Part shown: piece after piece, positions 46,687 to 58,572 of the stretch | Numbering within the stretch: position 1 is the first letter of the stretch | How the letters are laid out: every line of letters begins with the position of its first letter | From: Mortierella alpina | Lineage: Eukaryota > Mortierellomycota > Mortierellomycetes > Mortierellales > Mortierellaceae | Assembly: GCA_029449245.1 (NCBI GenBank) | Contig: JANATF010000009.1 | Span: forward strand, 620,001-684,000 | Reading direction: 5' to 3' | Length of the DNA stretch: 64,000 nucleotides | The notes under the pieces: generated by a model | The model's database searches: none | Told to the model about the DNA's origin: nothing | What the model saw: the letters and a program-made list of their open reading frames with translations, nothing else | Made by a program: the position numbers and the translations under genes

Positions 46687-47431
46687 GCTAAACGAGGAAC
46701 ACCTTGCAACACACCGTTTTCAACACTGTTGCCTTGTCTCCTTTGCTCTGTACAACTGCACCAACCCCCATTCGCCCTCATACTGTACTCAACTTCATCC
46801 CACACCTGTTATCATTAAAACACAGAAACACATATAACCAGACTAGCACGACTGCAAGATCAGCGGAACTGGCGACAATTATTTATAGTGAGGTGTTGCG
46901 GGATGGCTCAGATCATTCTGAGCCGCGTTTACTTAGTAGCAGCAAAGAACTGGTACATGAGCATCGGACAAGGAATATAGGGAGTCAATGAACAAGGAGC
47001 AGGTATTATGGGACATGGAGCAGGGAACAAGGAACAAGGAACAAGGAATATGACGGAATAAGGTGCAAGAATGGTTACAGAGAACAGGGACACTGCACCA
47101 TGGTCTTTACGGATAGGACATATGAACAACATAGTGAGCCTGAATACACTATCATACACCAACAAGAGATCACATACCAACAGGAGGAAATTGAGCATAC
47201 CAAATCCACAGACAGCTCCATTGTTGCAGGAACAATACTTTCCGCCAGATATACAAGATCAAAGACCAATTGCAGGGACAGATACACATAGTTCAACCGA
47301 TAGTCAGTGAATGTTGAAGCAGCTGGAGGCAGGTTGAGCAATCAAGAATGCGAGGTTGTTTATTGTCTCTTTCATGATCAGCTTCAGCTAGCAATTTTAT
47401 TTTTCCTTTGGGGTCAAAAGAGTAACAAAAT
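46687..47431. other. Intergenic region with GGAACAA repeats
   Basis: About 745 bases between mitochondrial uS19 and RPL19 (convergent). A tandem GGAACAA run of about four units lies near 47023-47050 with looser copies around it. No gene seen. Confidence 0.45.
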
Positions 47432-48747
47432 TTACTTCTTGGACTTCTTGGGCTCCTCAGCAGCAACCTCAACACCGGAGAAGGCAGCGCGCTTCTCGGC
47501 AACACGCTCGTTGCGGCGAGTACGGGCAGCCTTGGTCTTGTTGCGGTGAGCCTCAGCCTGGTCAGCGATCAACTTGGCACGCTGCTTCTCGGCCTTGGCC
47601 TTGTGGATGAACTCCATGAGGACACGCTTGTTCTTGAAAACGTTACCCTTGGCCTTCATGTACAAGTTGTGGTACATGTGCTTGTCAATCTTGCCGGTCT
47701 CGCGGTACTTGCGGAGAAGACGACGGAGGACACGCTGGCGGCGCATCCAGATGACACCGGAAGGCATACGGGCCTCGGCGGTACCCTGGCGCTTACCAGT
47801 GCCAGAGTGACGACCAGCGCGCTTGGCAGCGAGCTTCTCGCGGTGGCGGAAGAGCGAGTGCATGGTCTGGGGCTTCTTGATGATGAGGCCATCCTTGACG
47901 AGCTTGCGGATGTTCTGGCCTATAATATTGTTTGAACAAACACGTATCCAAAAGAAGATTAGGGGAATGATACAAGTGGAGCTAGATGATATGAACAGCG
48001 GTGCCGGGCTCCCAGTTCCTGATGCTGATGGTCTTTGTTCCGAATAGCCCAAGGTAGCTTCTCGACCTTGGGATGGCGAACAAAACATAAATGTTCCCAC
48101 TAGGATTGAAGAGGTTGAGAGAGTTGACTGTGTCTGCACCGAATACTTGTATTGTTCATCCAGTTTTGGCTGGTCATCTGATGGGGTGGAATCCATGAAC
48201 CGATCTGATCTTGAGCAGAACCCGTTTCCTTGCACGATGCTCCTTGTTGATCCCTGAGTATTGTTGAAAAGACTGTGGTCTGAAAAGACAACTTACGAGA
48301 GTTGGCGTTGGCGATCTCGGTGACCTCGTTAGGGTCAAGCCAAATCTTGCGCTGTCCGCACTTCAAGACGGCGGCGGCCAAACGTTTCTGACTGCTCAAA
48401 GAAACCCTGTGATGAGAAAGTGCAAGAAGGGATAACAGTGTCAGGAGCGTCCATAGCTATCAAGAGTCGGTATTTGGTATTCCTGTAGAGGGTGGATGGC
48501 GAATTGGGATGGTCAGACACCATCGAGATCGAGAATTGACTTTGAATGTCAAATGTCGAAAAGGTGAATCCCATGATCATCCTTGAGCTACGTGAATGGA
48601 GCGCACTCGATCCTAGATGATCCATTCCCAGAGAGATTGCAGAAGCTCATGTCGAGTGGTTATGTCCAGAAGTCCGCTGCAGTCCAGAGGGCGAGATCGA
48701 GTTGAGGTCTTTGTGTTTTTTTCTGGTCTTGAATCGGATACGCACAT
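47432..48747 (-). CDS. RPL19: 60S ribosomal protein L19 (eL19)
   Basis: Exons 48297-48406 and 47432-47919 encode [37 protein letters not shown], then [13 protein letters not shown] to the end EEPKKSKK, about 199 residues with the initiator. These are unmistakable eL19 sequence; the basic C-terminal helix ([17 protein letters not shown]-like) is typical. The start codon is not in exon 2, which begins with a lone G. ATG at 48745-48747 followed by GTGCGT would place the intron between AT and G, giving MVSLSSQ; this first exon is inferred and less certain than the rest. Intron 2 carries an 8-bp hairpin (48048-48072). Confidence 0.92.
48048..48072 (-). repeat. Hairpin inside RPL19 intron 2
   Basis: CCCAAGGT (48048-48055) and ACCTTGGG (48065-48072) form a perfect 8-bp stem with a 9-base loop in the 377-base intron. 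It may shorten the effective intron or take part in splicing control; no function can be shown from sequence. Confidence 0.55.
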
Positions 48748-49609
48748 GTTTAAACGACTAGAAGCAAAGGAGGGAAAAAGGTCTTCCAGGCCACGGACGG
48801 ATAATAACAGAAAATTTTTCGCTTCCATCCGCTTAAGGGCGCCCGTATCCGTCGACCAAGAAACATCTTAGGCAAAAAAACGAAAAAAAGGACACGCGAT
48901 CAGGGCGAAAGTGGCCTTCGGGCTGCATTGATCCCAGTGTTCGCTGGTTGCTACCGACGGCAGGGAGCACCTCGTAATCGTTCGTACGGTGCTACAACCT
49001 GACCGCACGGTCACCGCTTAAAGTCGACGATCTACGCAAGAGTACATGCAGTTTGATAGGCGGTGGCTATCTGATACTGCCAATGGCTGCAGACTTGCTC
49101 ACCAAATGCACACTGGTAAGAGTCTAATGACTAGTAGACAGGTAAGGAAGATACAAGGGCATACCGAGACTGGAGCAACATCGTAGTGGTCGTGTAGAGT
49201 GCAGGTGGAAGCCAAAGGAGGGCTCGGGTGCTCATAAGCCACATCGATAGGTAAAAAGTGCCGCCTCACGAGAATTTGATACTCCTTTTTCCCGCAATAC
49301 TCAAACCAAGATGGAAAGTGGACTTGCATCATAGAGGAATACCTGACCCATCCATCTAGACATCCCACAGCTCAACCCACCCATCGATCGACCGCGCCAT
49401 CTTTCTGGAATACGAACCATCTCATTTCAACTGCAGAATAGATCTGGACAATCAACGGCACTGGAGATTCTTTTGAAGGGCTAACCAGCTGCAGAGAGAT
49501 CTACAAGGATGACTGGGACAAATCGACAAAGTGGAAGACCCGGTCATGGCTAGTCGACAGATCAGTTCATTAACACTGGAATCCGTCATCTCTTTCTTTG
49601 CACCAACAG
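48748..49609. other. Intergenic/5' region between RPL19 and RPS18
   Basis: About 860 bases between two divergent ribosomal-protein genes. It should hold both promoters and the missing first exon of RPS18. No ATG followed directly by GT, which would give the expected one-codon exon, could be found here. Confidence 0.45.
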
Positions 49610-50642
49610 TCTCTCCTTGTCCCTGAGAAAGGCCAATTCCAGCACATTCTTCGTGTTCTTAACACGAACGTGGAGGGCAAGACCAAGATCATGTTCGCCA
49701 TGGTAAGCCAAACCCAACATCGCAAGATCCAGTTGAAGGAAGCTTCCAAGACTCCCTCAGGACTAGTACTGATCTTTTTTCTCTATCCCTCTATTGCATC
49801 TTACAGACCAACATCAAGGGTGTCGGTCGTCGTTATGCCAACTTGGTCTGCAAGAAGGCTGATATCGACTTGAAGAAGAGGTGCGTTTATGGAACTGAGC
49901 AGTTACAGGAGATACCTCACGCTACACCCCACCTTCACACTTTCACACTGGACACTACAAGGAGATGGGCAACGCCGATCTCAAACGCAGGGATCAGCAA
50001 ACTTTTGGCTTGAGTTTGATTGAGTTCAGACTGCGGCAAGATGGACAGCTTCATCAGCCACATTCCCTGCAGCGAAGCTAATGGTAGCTATCAGCAGCGA
50101 CCCAGCAAAGTGACTCCTGGACAATCAACAAGCTTCTGATTTAGCACTTGACTTTGGAATCTTTAATCCTTCAGGATGTCGATGTCAGTCAGTTGTACCA
50201 GTTGATCAACCTCACGCTCCTCGCTCCTCGCCCTCTCTCTTTCTCTCTCTCCAAGAAACCGACTGGCTCTGTGTTTCCGTTGGAAGCTTTCAGCTCTTTG
50301 CTAATCCCTGTATGTTACTTTTTTTCCCCCTTCCTGCTGAATAATAGAGCTGGTGAGCTTACCAACGAAGAGCTCGAGCGTCTCGTTACCATCATGCAGA
50401 ACCCTACCCAGTACAAGGTTCCCCAGTGGTTCCTCAACAGACAGAAGAACTTTGTCGATGGCAAGTACACCCAGCTCTTGGCCAACGGTCTTGACAACCA
50501 GATGCGTGAGGATTTGGAGCGTCTTAAGAAGATCCGTGCCCATCGTGGTCTCCGTCACTACTGGGGCGTCCGTGTCCGTGGTCAGCACACCAAGACCACT
50601 GGTCGTCGCGGTCGCGTCGTCGGTGTCTCCAAGAAGAAGTAA
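49610..50642 (+). CDS. RPS18: 40S ribosomal protein S18 (uS13), first exon unresolved
   Basis: Exons 49610-49702, 49807-49880 and 50348-50642 give 153 codons of coding sequence plus stop: [20 protein letters not shown], then [39 protein letters not shown] and the conserved end [20 protein letters not shown]. This is uS13, a head protein of the small subunit that contacts uS19 and the A/P-site bridge. Other S18 proteins begin MSL-V-PEK, so only the initiator Met is missing. It must come from an upstream exon I could not identify; a candidate is ATG ACT AGT AGA CAG at about 49127-49141 before a GTAAGG donor, but it would add foreign residues. The third intron is long (467 bases). Confidence 0.9.
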
Positions 50643-51212
50643 ATTGTAAGTGTGAGGGACACCGCTGACCTTGCTATTACTGTGCTCTACCGCCTGCTGT
50701 CCTACCCTCCCAAAAATGATGCTTCAAAACTTATCTACATTGTCCGAACCTATATGTGGACAACCTTCGTTTTCCTGATTCCTCTTTTCTCATCGACTTG
50801 TCATGAGATGAGAAAAAGGGGAGGGGGGGACAGCTGCCGCCTTGCCAATATGAACATCAAAACATCAGAGTCAAACGCTCGTACTATGGTTTCTAACCTC
50901 GTTTTTGTGTCTGTACCTGCTCCTCGTAGATCTCCTTCGATATCTTTGTCTTTCTTGGGCTTCAGTTGTAATTTTCGAGGAAATAAACAACTCTTTCACA
51001 GCAAAACACTGAACGATAGACCACTGCAGGCGAGTTTGATGGGCGTGCAACTGAGATGAGACATTGCCGGTCGTTCTAAAACTCTCCTCCGCAAAAGCAT
51101 CTGGCCTGCCGGCGGCGTGTCATGTTTGCCTTTCTTCGTACTTACCAGCACCTCTAAAAAAGACGAGCTCCTTGATTCCGCAACCAAGAAAGCCGGGAAG
51201 CAAAAGAGATCG
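50643..51212. other. RPS18 3' region to tRNA
   Basis: About 570 bases with the RPS18 3' untranslated region and no other recognisable feature. Confidence 0.4.
51202..51205 (-). terminator. RNA polymerase III T4 terminator of tRNA-Ser
   Basis: On the minus strand TTTT occurs 8 bases after the tRNA 3' end, as expected for polymerase III termination. Confidence 0.7.
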
Positions 51213-51293
51213 CGTCAGCTGCAGGGTTCGAACCTGCGCGGGAAATCCCATACACTTAGCAGGCATACGCCTTAACCACTCGGCCAAGCTGAC
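51213..51293 (-). tRNA. tRNA-Ser (anticodon GCT)
   Basis: A full class II tRNA on the minus strand. The acceptor stem GTCAGCT (51287-51293) pairs with AGCTGAC (51214-51220), with G as discriminator at 51213. The D arm GCCGAGTGGTTAAGGC holds the A box, the anticodon loop CTGCTAA gives GCT, a long variable arm follows, and the T arm GCAGGTTCGAACCCTGC holds the B box. No intron. It decodes AGC and AGT serine codons. Confidence 0.95.
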
Positions 51294-51366
51294 GATCTGT
51301 GATCCTTGTTTTCGGAGGCCAGCACCAAGGTGCTCCATGTCGGAGCTCTTCGACATGGCGGCCGAC

Positions 51367-51391
51367 TAAATCACGTGTATCACGTGATTTA
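51367..51391. repeat. 11-bp inverted repeat with two CACGTG boxes
   Basis: TAAATCACGTG (51367-51377) is perfectly inverted at 51381-51391 with a 3-base spacer. Each arm carries CACGTG, the E-box bound by many fungal bHLH factors. It lies 74 bases upstream of the tRNA-Ser gene on that gene's 5' side. Confidence 0.65.
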
Positions 51392-51456
51392 CGAACAAGC
51401 CGCAGCAGCTCGAATCAGCGCTGGATGGACAAGATTGACTTGAAGATTGATTAGCA

Positions 51457-51480
51457 GGGGGGGGGGGGGGGGGGGAGGGG
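51457..51480 (+). repeat. 19-base G run
   Basis: Nineteen consecutive G, then A, then GGGG. Such a tract can form a G-quadruplex and its length is likely to vary between clones or reads. Confidence 0.9.
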
Positions 51481-53039
51481 TTGAATACCAAGCACCTATT
51501 GCCAGACCTGACATATATCTTCGCAAACGATAGAGTAATCGAGCAATGCGAAAAATGGGCTTGCATAGACCCAAATGGCCGCCTGAGTTCTGGCACTTCT
51601 GATGAGAGGTAATGTATGATCGGTTTTGAGCACAAGTCTTGTAACAGCGATTGCTGGTCCGAGCTGGATCGTATACGGCTCAGGGTATATGAAGACGCGC
51701 GCTTCTATGTGTTAGAGCGATCTACTTTCGTGGCGCTAACAAGTGGGTATAGGTATAGTGGCAACTGATAGGGGCGACCGAAGCGGTCCACGGAACACCC
51801 TTCATATGCTGGATTACGCGGCTATTGACCCTGAACGTCGACATAAGGGGCTGAGGCTATCGCGGAAAGAGTTGACCTTTGCGCAGTAGCTTCAGTAGTA
51901 CACCGTTCCCGGTCATCGTGCTCTTCGTGATACCACACGTAACGTGTATTGTTAAACGGAGATATAGGAGAGCAATAGCAATTACGCACACCTTCCAATC
52001 ATATCGAACAGGAGAAAGGCCACGCAAGCTCTTCCAACCTAAAAAAAAAAAAAAGATATCTTGCACGGCGCACCACAACTGTTAGTCTAAGGGGCATGGC
52101 ATACGTTTGTCCCGAGCGAACGAACAACTATTCCTAATGCAGCATTGATTTTTTTTTCTTTTCAGATAGCAGGACAGTGAGTTTCTCAGCATTTGTCAGC
52201 AAGGCTGTGATGTTCACATCATTCGACTCGCTCCTGGGAGACTGCCAGCTTGAATGAGGGTGCGGCAGCAGTGTAGTGGACGAGGACGGGAGAGTGCGTG
52301 TGATGTGACATGTCAAACGACGGCGAGAGAACATCAAGCGTTGCTGGAGAGATCAAGGTTGCAAGAGAGTTGTATGAGGGCAGATGATGCCATTCGCCCA
52401 AAGTGGGGGGGGGTCTTCGTCACCCCTTCCACTGCGCTCTCTGCGCTTTGATGTCCGTCCTTGGGGTGTTGACATTCCGCCGAACCTTGTTTCGACAAGT
52501 GCACTGCGCGGGCCTACAGTCCTGCTGGCAAAGACGGTCAATTGACAATGAACGGCCCGATCACCGAAAGCAAAAGAAGAATGAAAATAAAAGTGGGAGC
52601 GCACGATTAGAAATCAAAAAGGTTTTTTCAGCACCCATCGGTGCTTTAAGGTTCTGGGTCTCGCAGACTTATAAACAGCACTCGGCGACCCTCGTCCAGC
52701 GGATTTTGTTTTCTTGTTTTCTTGCTTGCCTGTTTTCCTGTTGCTCTTCTCTACTCTCACCTGCTCGTTGCTTGCTCGCTCCATCTCCACCGCTGCAGCT
52801 CGCTCCTTTGCATTTCCCTCCACTCTCAGGCATCAGAACCACAGCATCGCAGACTGGCCTCGCGCTTTCGTCGTTGACAGCCATTCTGATTCCCGACTAT
52901 ACCCATCCTCCCCTGTCTCATCACTTTGCTGTACTTTGATCGATTGGATATACGTTTATCGTGGGCGCACTTCTCCCTCGTTTTCTCTTTCCCCTCTTTC
53001 CCTCTTTCCCCTCTTTCCCCTCTTTCCCACTCCTGCATC
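51481..53039. other. Intergenic region upstream of the ABCC transporter
   Basis: About 1.56 kb with no supportable gene. The last 60 bases before the ATG are tandem CCCTCTTT-type pyrimidine repeats (about 52978-53030), a leader style also seen upstream of the XPG-Fanzor gene. Confidence 0.45.
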
Positions 53040-56000
53040 ATGAGCATTGACAGCTTTTGCCAGGATCCACAGGAGGGATGGGTAGGTGGATCGACGCTTG
53101 CGTACCTGCATCTTTACCGTCAACCCCACAGCCGTGCTCGATCCCATAACTAACCTCTCTTCTGACACAACACTTGTTTTATCGTGGCATTTAATAGGGT
53201 CCAACGAACAGTCTTCGATCCGATCTGACCCCCTGCGTCGAGAACACCATTCTCCTGGCGCTTCCGTCCTTGTTTTTCCTACTTGCTTTGACCTTCAGCA
53301 CGGTTCAGATGTGGAGGAGTGGTAAATCCCACAGTCTCGGTCGCACCAACATTATTTACTGGCCAACCCAGTTCTTCATGTTGGCCAGCGCAGCTGCGTT
53401 GATTGCAAGGGCCGTCTTTTTGAACAAGGCCGACGCCGCGCCTGCCACCATGCTCAGCACCATCTCTATGATCCTCGCCTGGGTAAGCAGCACCACCATT
53501 GCACTTCTTCCAGCACGAATCGAGTTTGACCCCATGGTTCACATCAGCTAATAAGAGAAGTATTCTTTTTGCTTTATCATCATTAGATCGCAGCCATCCC
53601 TTTGAACTACTTTCAACACAAACAGGAGTACCGTTCGTCAGATTACATCTTCTCGCTCTACTTCTTCTCTCTGGTCGCCTCGGCCATCAACATCCGCACC
53701 ATGTCCCTCTTGGGTCAAACCGATCAGGATCAGTTCAAAGCCTTCATCGCCTTCTTCGCTTTTAACACTTTCGGGTTCATTATTGAGGCCTGGCCTCGTG
53801 GCAGGACGGACGTTCAGCGCAAGAGCGGAGCCAGTCGCTTCGAGAAAGCCAACCTGTTCTCTCGACTCTCGTTCAGCTACTTGCAGCCGATCATTACACA
53901 AGGATTCAAGGCTCCTCTGGCAGCCAAGGATATTGTCGGCATGATGCCGCGTCGGATCAAGACCGAGTACAGTTACGAGCTCTTGAACAGGAAATGGAAC
54001 CAGGCTGTCGAGAAGGCCAAGGCCAAGGGCGAGAAGCCCTCGCTCTTCTGGACTGTTTTGACTGCCTATGGATGGCTCTGGGTCCCCATCATGATCTACC
54101 GTATTGTGGCCTCGACCCTGACCTACGTGATGCCAACACTTTTGAACCAGATCTTGGGATTCATCGGATCGTACGCTACAGAGAATCCTCAGCCAGTAGA
54201 ATTGGGCATCATTCTGGCGTTCGGAATGTTCTTTGCGTCGCTGCTCAATTCGTTCTTCATGGCGCAGTACTTCCAGGAGACGATGAACATTGGTGTGGAG
54301 GGTCGAACGGCTTTGATCGCCATGATCTACCGCAAGTCGCTCAAGCTTTCGAGTGCCGCCAAGCAAAAGAGTACCGCTGGAGAGATTAACAATCATATGT
54401 CTGTGGTACGTTATAAGGATTCGTTTGAGATTAACGAACACTCGACCTTTGCTTTTTTTCTTGATGTTCTAACGCAACCCTTTGAACTAAAAAAAATAGG
54501 ATGCTGAGAGATTGCCGGATGCTTTGACCTTCCTGCCCATGTTCATCTCCATCCCCTACGAACTCGCGATTGCTCTCTGGCTTTGTAAGTAACCCTTTTC
54601 AGCTGTGTGTGTCTCTTGCTTCTCTCCACCTTTTTCATCTTTATTTCATCACCGTTTTAACATCGTCAACCTGAATCATTTCAATGCAATAGTGTACCAG
54701 CAGATTGGCTGGTCAGTGTTTGTCGGTCTCGCCACGATCCTCGTCATGATGCCCGTGCAGGGCATCATTGCCAAGTTCTTCACCAAGGCAAAGTCCCAAA
54801 AGCTCGAATCCATGGATCATCGCATCCGCGTCATGAACGAGATCCTCTCTGGCATCAAGATCGTCAAATTGTACGGTTGGGAAGACTCCTTCAGAGATCG
54901 TGTTGCCGTCTTCAGGAACCGCGAGCTGGCATCACTGCGTCGTATCGGAACCGTCTTCTCCTTCATGTCCATCATGTTCCAGTCCATGCCTTTACTCGTC
55001 TCCTTGGTCTCGTTCGCCGTCTATGCCTCCGTGGGAGGACCCAACTTCACACCCGGTGACATCAGCGCCCAGAGGATCTTTGTCTCGATCTCCCTCTTTG
55101 GAATGTTGAACCGCCCCATTGGTATGCTCTCGCACATCATCGCCATGACCATCGGTGTCACGGTGGCCATGGGACGTATCCAAAAGTTCTTGCTTGCTGA
55201 AGAAATCTCGGGCTCGACCACAGAGTCGATCAAGACCTTGCCCGACGATCACACCGTTCCCATCATCGAGATTCAGGACGCTGTCTTTGCCTGGGAGACG
55301 GAGGGTCCTGAAGTCGAGACCGAAAAGGAAAAGCGTACCCGTGAGAAACTGGAGGCCAAGAAACAGAAGCAGCTCGAGAAGGAGGCCCGCAAGGCTGGCA
55401 AGCCCATTCCTGAGAAGACTGCGCCCGCCGAGAAGGACTATGGCCCTACCTTGACTAACATCAACTTGAAGATCACCCGTGGCGACTTGACAGCCGTTGT
55501 GGGCCGAGTCGGACAGGGCAAGACCTCACTGTTGAATGCGATTATTGGAGACATGTACAAACGCGAGGGATCCGTCAAGGTGTATGGTCGCATGGCTTAC
55601 GTTGCACAGCAGGCTTGGATTGTGAATGCGACCTTGAGGGAGAACATTGTGTTTGGAAACGAGTTTGATCAAGCACGCTATGATCATATTCTGATGGCCT
55701 GTGGTCTCTTGCCCGACATTGACATGCTTCCAGCTGGGTAAGTTACACACTTTGTTCTGATCCTCTTTTTTCTTTACATTTTTGTCAGTCTTAAGACAAG
55801 AAGCCCGCGTTACTTACCGATCCATATATCCATATATGACGCTCTGTGCTTGAAAACTTTTAGCGACCAAACTGAGATTGGAGAGCGTGGTATTAATCTT
55901 TCTGGAGGACAGAAGCAACGCGTGTCTCTGGCTCGTGCCGCCTATGAGAATGCCGACGTCTACCTTTTGGACGACCCCCTCAGTGCTGTTGATGCTCACG

Positions 56001-58344
56001 TCGACCAGCACTTGTGGTTGCACTTGATCGGACCCAACGGACTTTTGAAAGACAAGACGCGTGTCTTGGTGACCCATGCTATTCACCATCTCGAGCACGC
56101 TGATCAGATTGTGGTCATCAAGGATGGTGAGATCAGCGAGACTGGAAAGTACGACGATTTGATGAATGCGCACAACGCATTCTACCAATTGATCAAGGAT
56201 TACTCTGTGAACGAGGGCAAGAAGCGCAAGGAGAAGAAGGCCGACGGTCAGTCTGGCGACGACACGGACGATGAAACGGATGCCTCGACCCAAGATGGCG
56301 ATGAAAAGGATATCAAGACCCTCACAGTCAAGAAGGACGACAAGGCAGGGTTGGTCGCTGAGGAAAAGATGGTCCACGGAAGTGTCGCTTGGAGTGTATA
56401 CGCCATCTACGCTAAAGCCGCGTCGTACAAGTACTCGCTCCTGGTCGCCTCTCTCTTTGTTGTTGGCCAGAGTCTGCAGATCGGAACAAACGTCTGGCTT
56501 AAGCACTGGACAACCGTCGCAAAGGACGGCGAGCATTCCATCAGCGAGTTCTTGGGTGTCTATGCCGCCTTGGTTGTCGCCTTCATGGCCATGAATGTTA
56601 CCGTCACTTATATCGGTAAGCCTACCCTTTCTCGATGCATACCTGACGATTGAATATTTCTTTTAGTTCTCGTCAAAAGACTTGTATATTCATTCGCGCT
56701 TCTTTTTTCTCTCATGTTCATCTTTCATCCATAGCCATGGTCCGCGCTGCCATCCGAGCCAGTACTCGTCTTCATGAGCGTCTGCTGACAAAGATCATGC
56801 GCCTGCCCATGTCCTTCTTTGACACCACTCCTCTCGGAAGAATCGTCAATCGTTTCTCTAGCGACATTTTCAGCATTGACGAGCTCACGCCCTGGAACTT
56901 TATCAACGTCTTTGTTTGCGGTTGCTCGGTCCTCGGAACAATTGTGGTCATTGCCACCACAACACCCGTCTTCCTCGCCGTCGTGCCTCCATTGGTGATC
57001 ACCTACTTGCTCGTCCAGGCATTCTACATTCGTTCATCCCGTGCCCTCAAGCGTATCGACAGTGTTTCCAAGTCTCCCATCTACCAGCACTTTAGCGAAA
57101 CCCTCGCTGGTGTGACCACCATCCGTGCCCTCGATGCCAACGAACGCTTCATTGCCGACAACGCTGTCAAGGCCGATATCGCCGCGAACGCCTACTTCTC
57201 ATGGATTGTGACCAACCGTTGGTTGCAGATCCGTTTGGAAGGTCTCGGTGCCGTGGTGGTCCTAACAGCCGCCCTGTTTGCTGTCCTCAGTCGCAACACG
57301 TTGAGCTCTGCCAACGTCGGTCTCGCCTTGTCCTACGCCCTCAGTGTGACCCAGGACATCACTTGGCTCGTCCGATCCTACTGCGATCTCAACAACCAAT
57401 TGGTCGCCGTCGAGCGCGTGGACGAATATGCCAACAAGAACCCAGAGGCCCCCACTGAAACGGACGTGGCCTTGCCCGAGAACTGGCCTCAAGCCGGTCA
57501 AGTCGAGTTCAAGAACTACTCGACCCGTTACCGCGAGGGACTTGACCTTGTGATCAAGAACATCTCGTTCACGGTCCAGCCTGGCGAGAAGATCGGCATC
57601 GTTGGACGTACCGGTGCTGGCAAATCCTCCCTCACCCTTGCCCTCTTCCGTATCGTCGAGGCCGCCAACAGCCATTGGGCCAAGTCCAGCCACAATGGTG
57701 CTGACCAGGATGCGGATCCAACAAAGACGGATAAAATCGCCGATCTGGAAAAGATTGAAGTGGACGAGGACGGTGGTTCCATTTGGATTGATGGTGTGGA
57801 CATCTCGACCGTGGGTCTCACGTACCTTCGTCAGCATCTGGCCATCATTCCTCAGGACCCGACGCTCTTTGTGGGTACCGTTCGCGAAAACTTGGATCCT
57901 TTCGAGGAGCTACAGGATGCCGAGCTTTGGGAGGCCCTGGAGCGTGCCCATTTGAAGACCTACATCTCTTCGCTCGCTGGCGGTCTGTCCTTCAAGGTCT
58001 CGGAGGGCGGTGATAACTTCTCTGTCGGTCAGCGCTCCTTGATTTGTCTTGCTCGCGCTCTGCTGCGAAAGACCAAGATTTTGATCCTGGATGAGGCCAC
58101 GGCTGCTGTCGACGTTGAGACAGATGAGCTGATCCAAAGGACGATCAGAAAGGAGTTCAAAGACAGAACGATCCTGACCATTGCTCATCGTATCAAGACC
58201 GTCATGGACTCGGACAAGATTTTGGTCCTCGAGAAGGGTCGCGTCCAGGAGTTCGAGGCACCCACGGTGCTGCTTCAGCGCCCTGACTCTCTCTTCTTCA
58301 GCCTTGCCCAGCAAGCTGGCGAGATCAAGGACGTGGACGCATAA
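53040..58344 (+). CDS. ABC transporter, ABCC/MRP (Ycf1-like) full-length type
   Basis: Seven exons: 53040-53081, 53198-53482, 53587-54405, 54500-54584, 54693-55737, 55864-56615 and 56735-58344, 1545 residues. An extra N-terminal membrane domain (TMD0) covers about the first 210 residues, then TMD1, NBD1, TMD2 and NBD2. NBD1: Walker [12 protein letters not shown] (about 681), signature [16 protein letters not shown] (about 773), Walker [19 protein letters not shown]2: Walker [17 protein letters not shown] (about 1300), signature [16 protein letters not shown], Walker [17 protein letters not shown]. The NBD1 Walker B lacks the usual catalytic glutamate (DDP rather than DEP), a known ABCC trait. 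A lysine/glutamate-rich insert precedes NBD1. Members export or vacuole-load glutathione conjugates and drugs; the substrate is unknown here. Confidence 0.96.
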
Positions 58345-58572
58345 GGCACTCGCTGGACCATATGCCACCTTTTGCCTTCATACAATTGTAAAATCATTCA
58401 ACTGCATATCATCTCTTTACCCAATAGCTCTTCCCTTCATTCTCTTCTCTTCCCTTTGACCTTAATTAATACACCACAATAAAAAGAAAGAGCTATGTAG
58501 CCGTGGACGAAAACAAAGTATTGCATATTGTTGTCATCGCAGAGCGAGCGACGAGGGGGCAGGATCTAGTCT

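Noticed and set aside
48407-48745. C/D-box snoRNA in RPL19 or RPS18 introns
   Set aside because: Only partial C-like boxes (TGATCA) with no convincing D box pairing or terminal stem were found.
53638-54441. 267-codon minus-strand frame
   Set aside because: Antisense of ABCC exon 3; no family resemblance.
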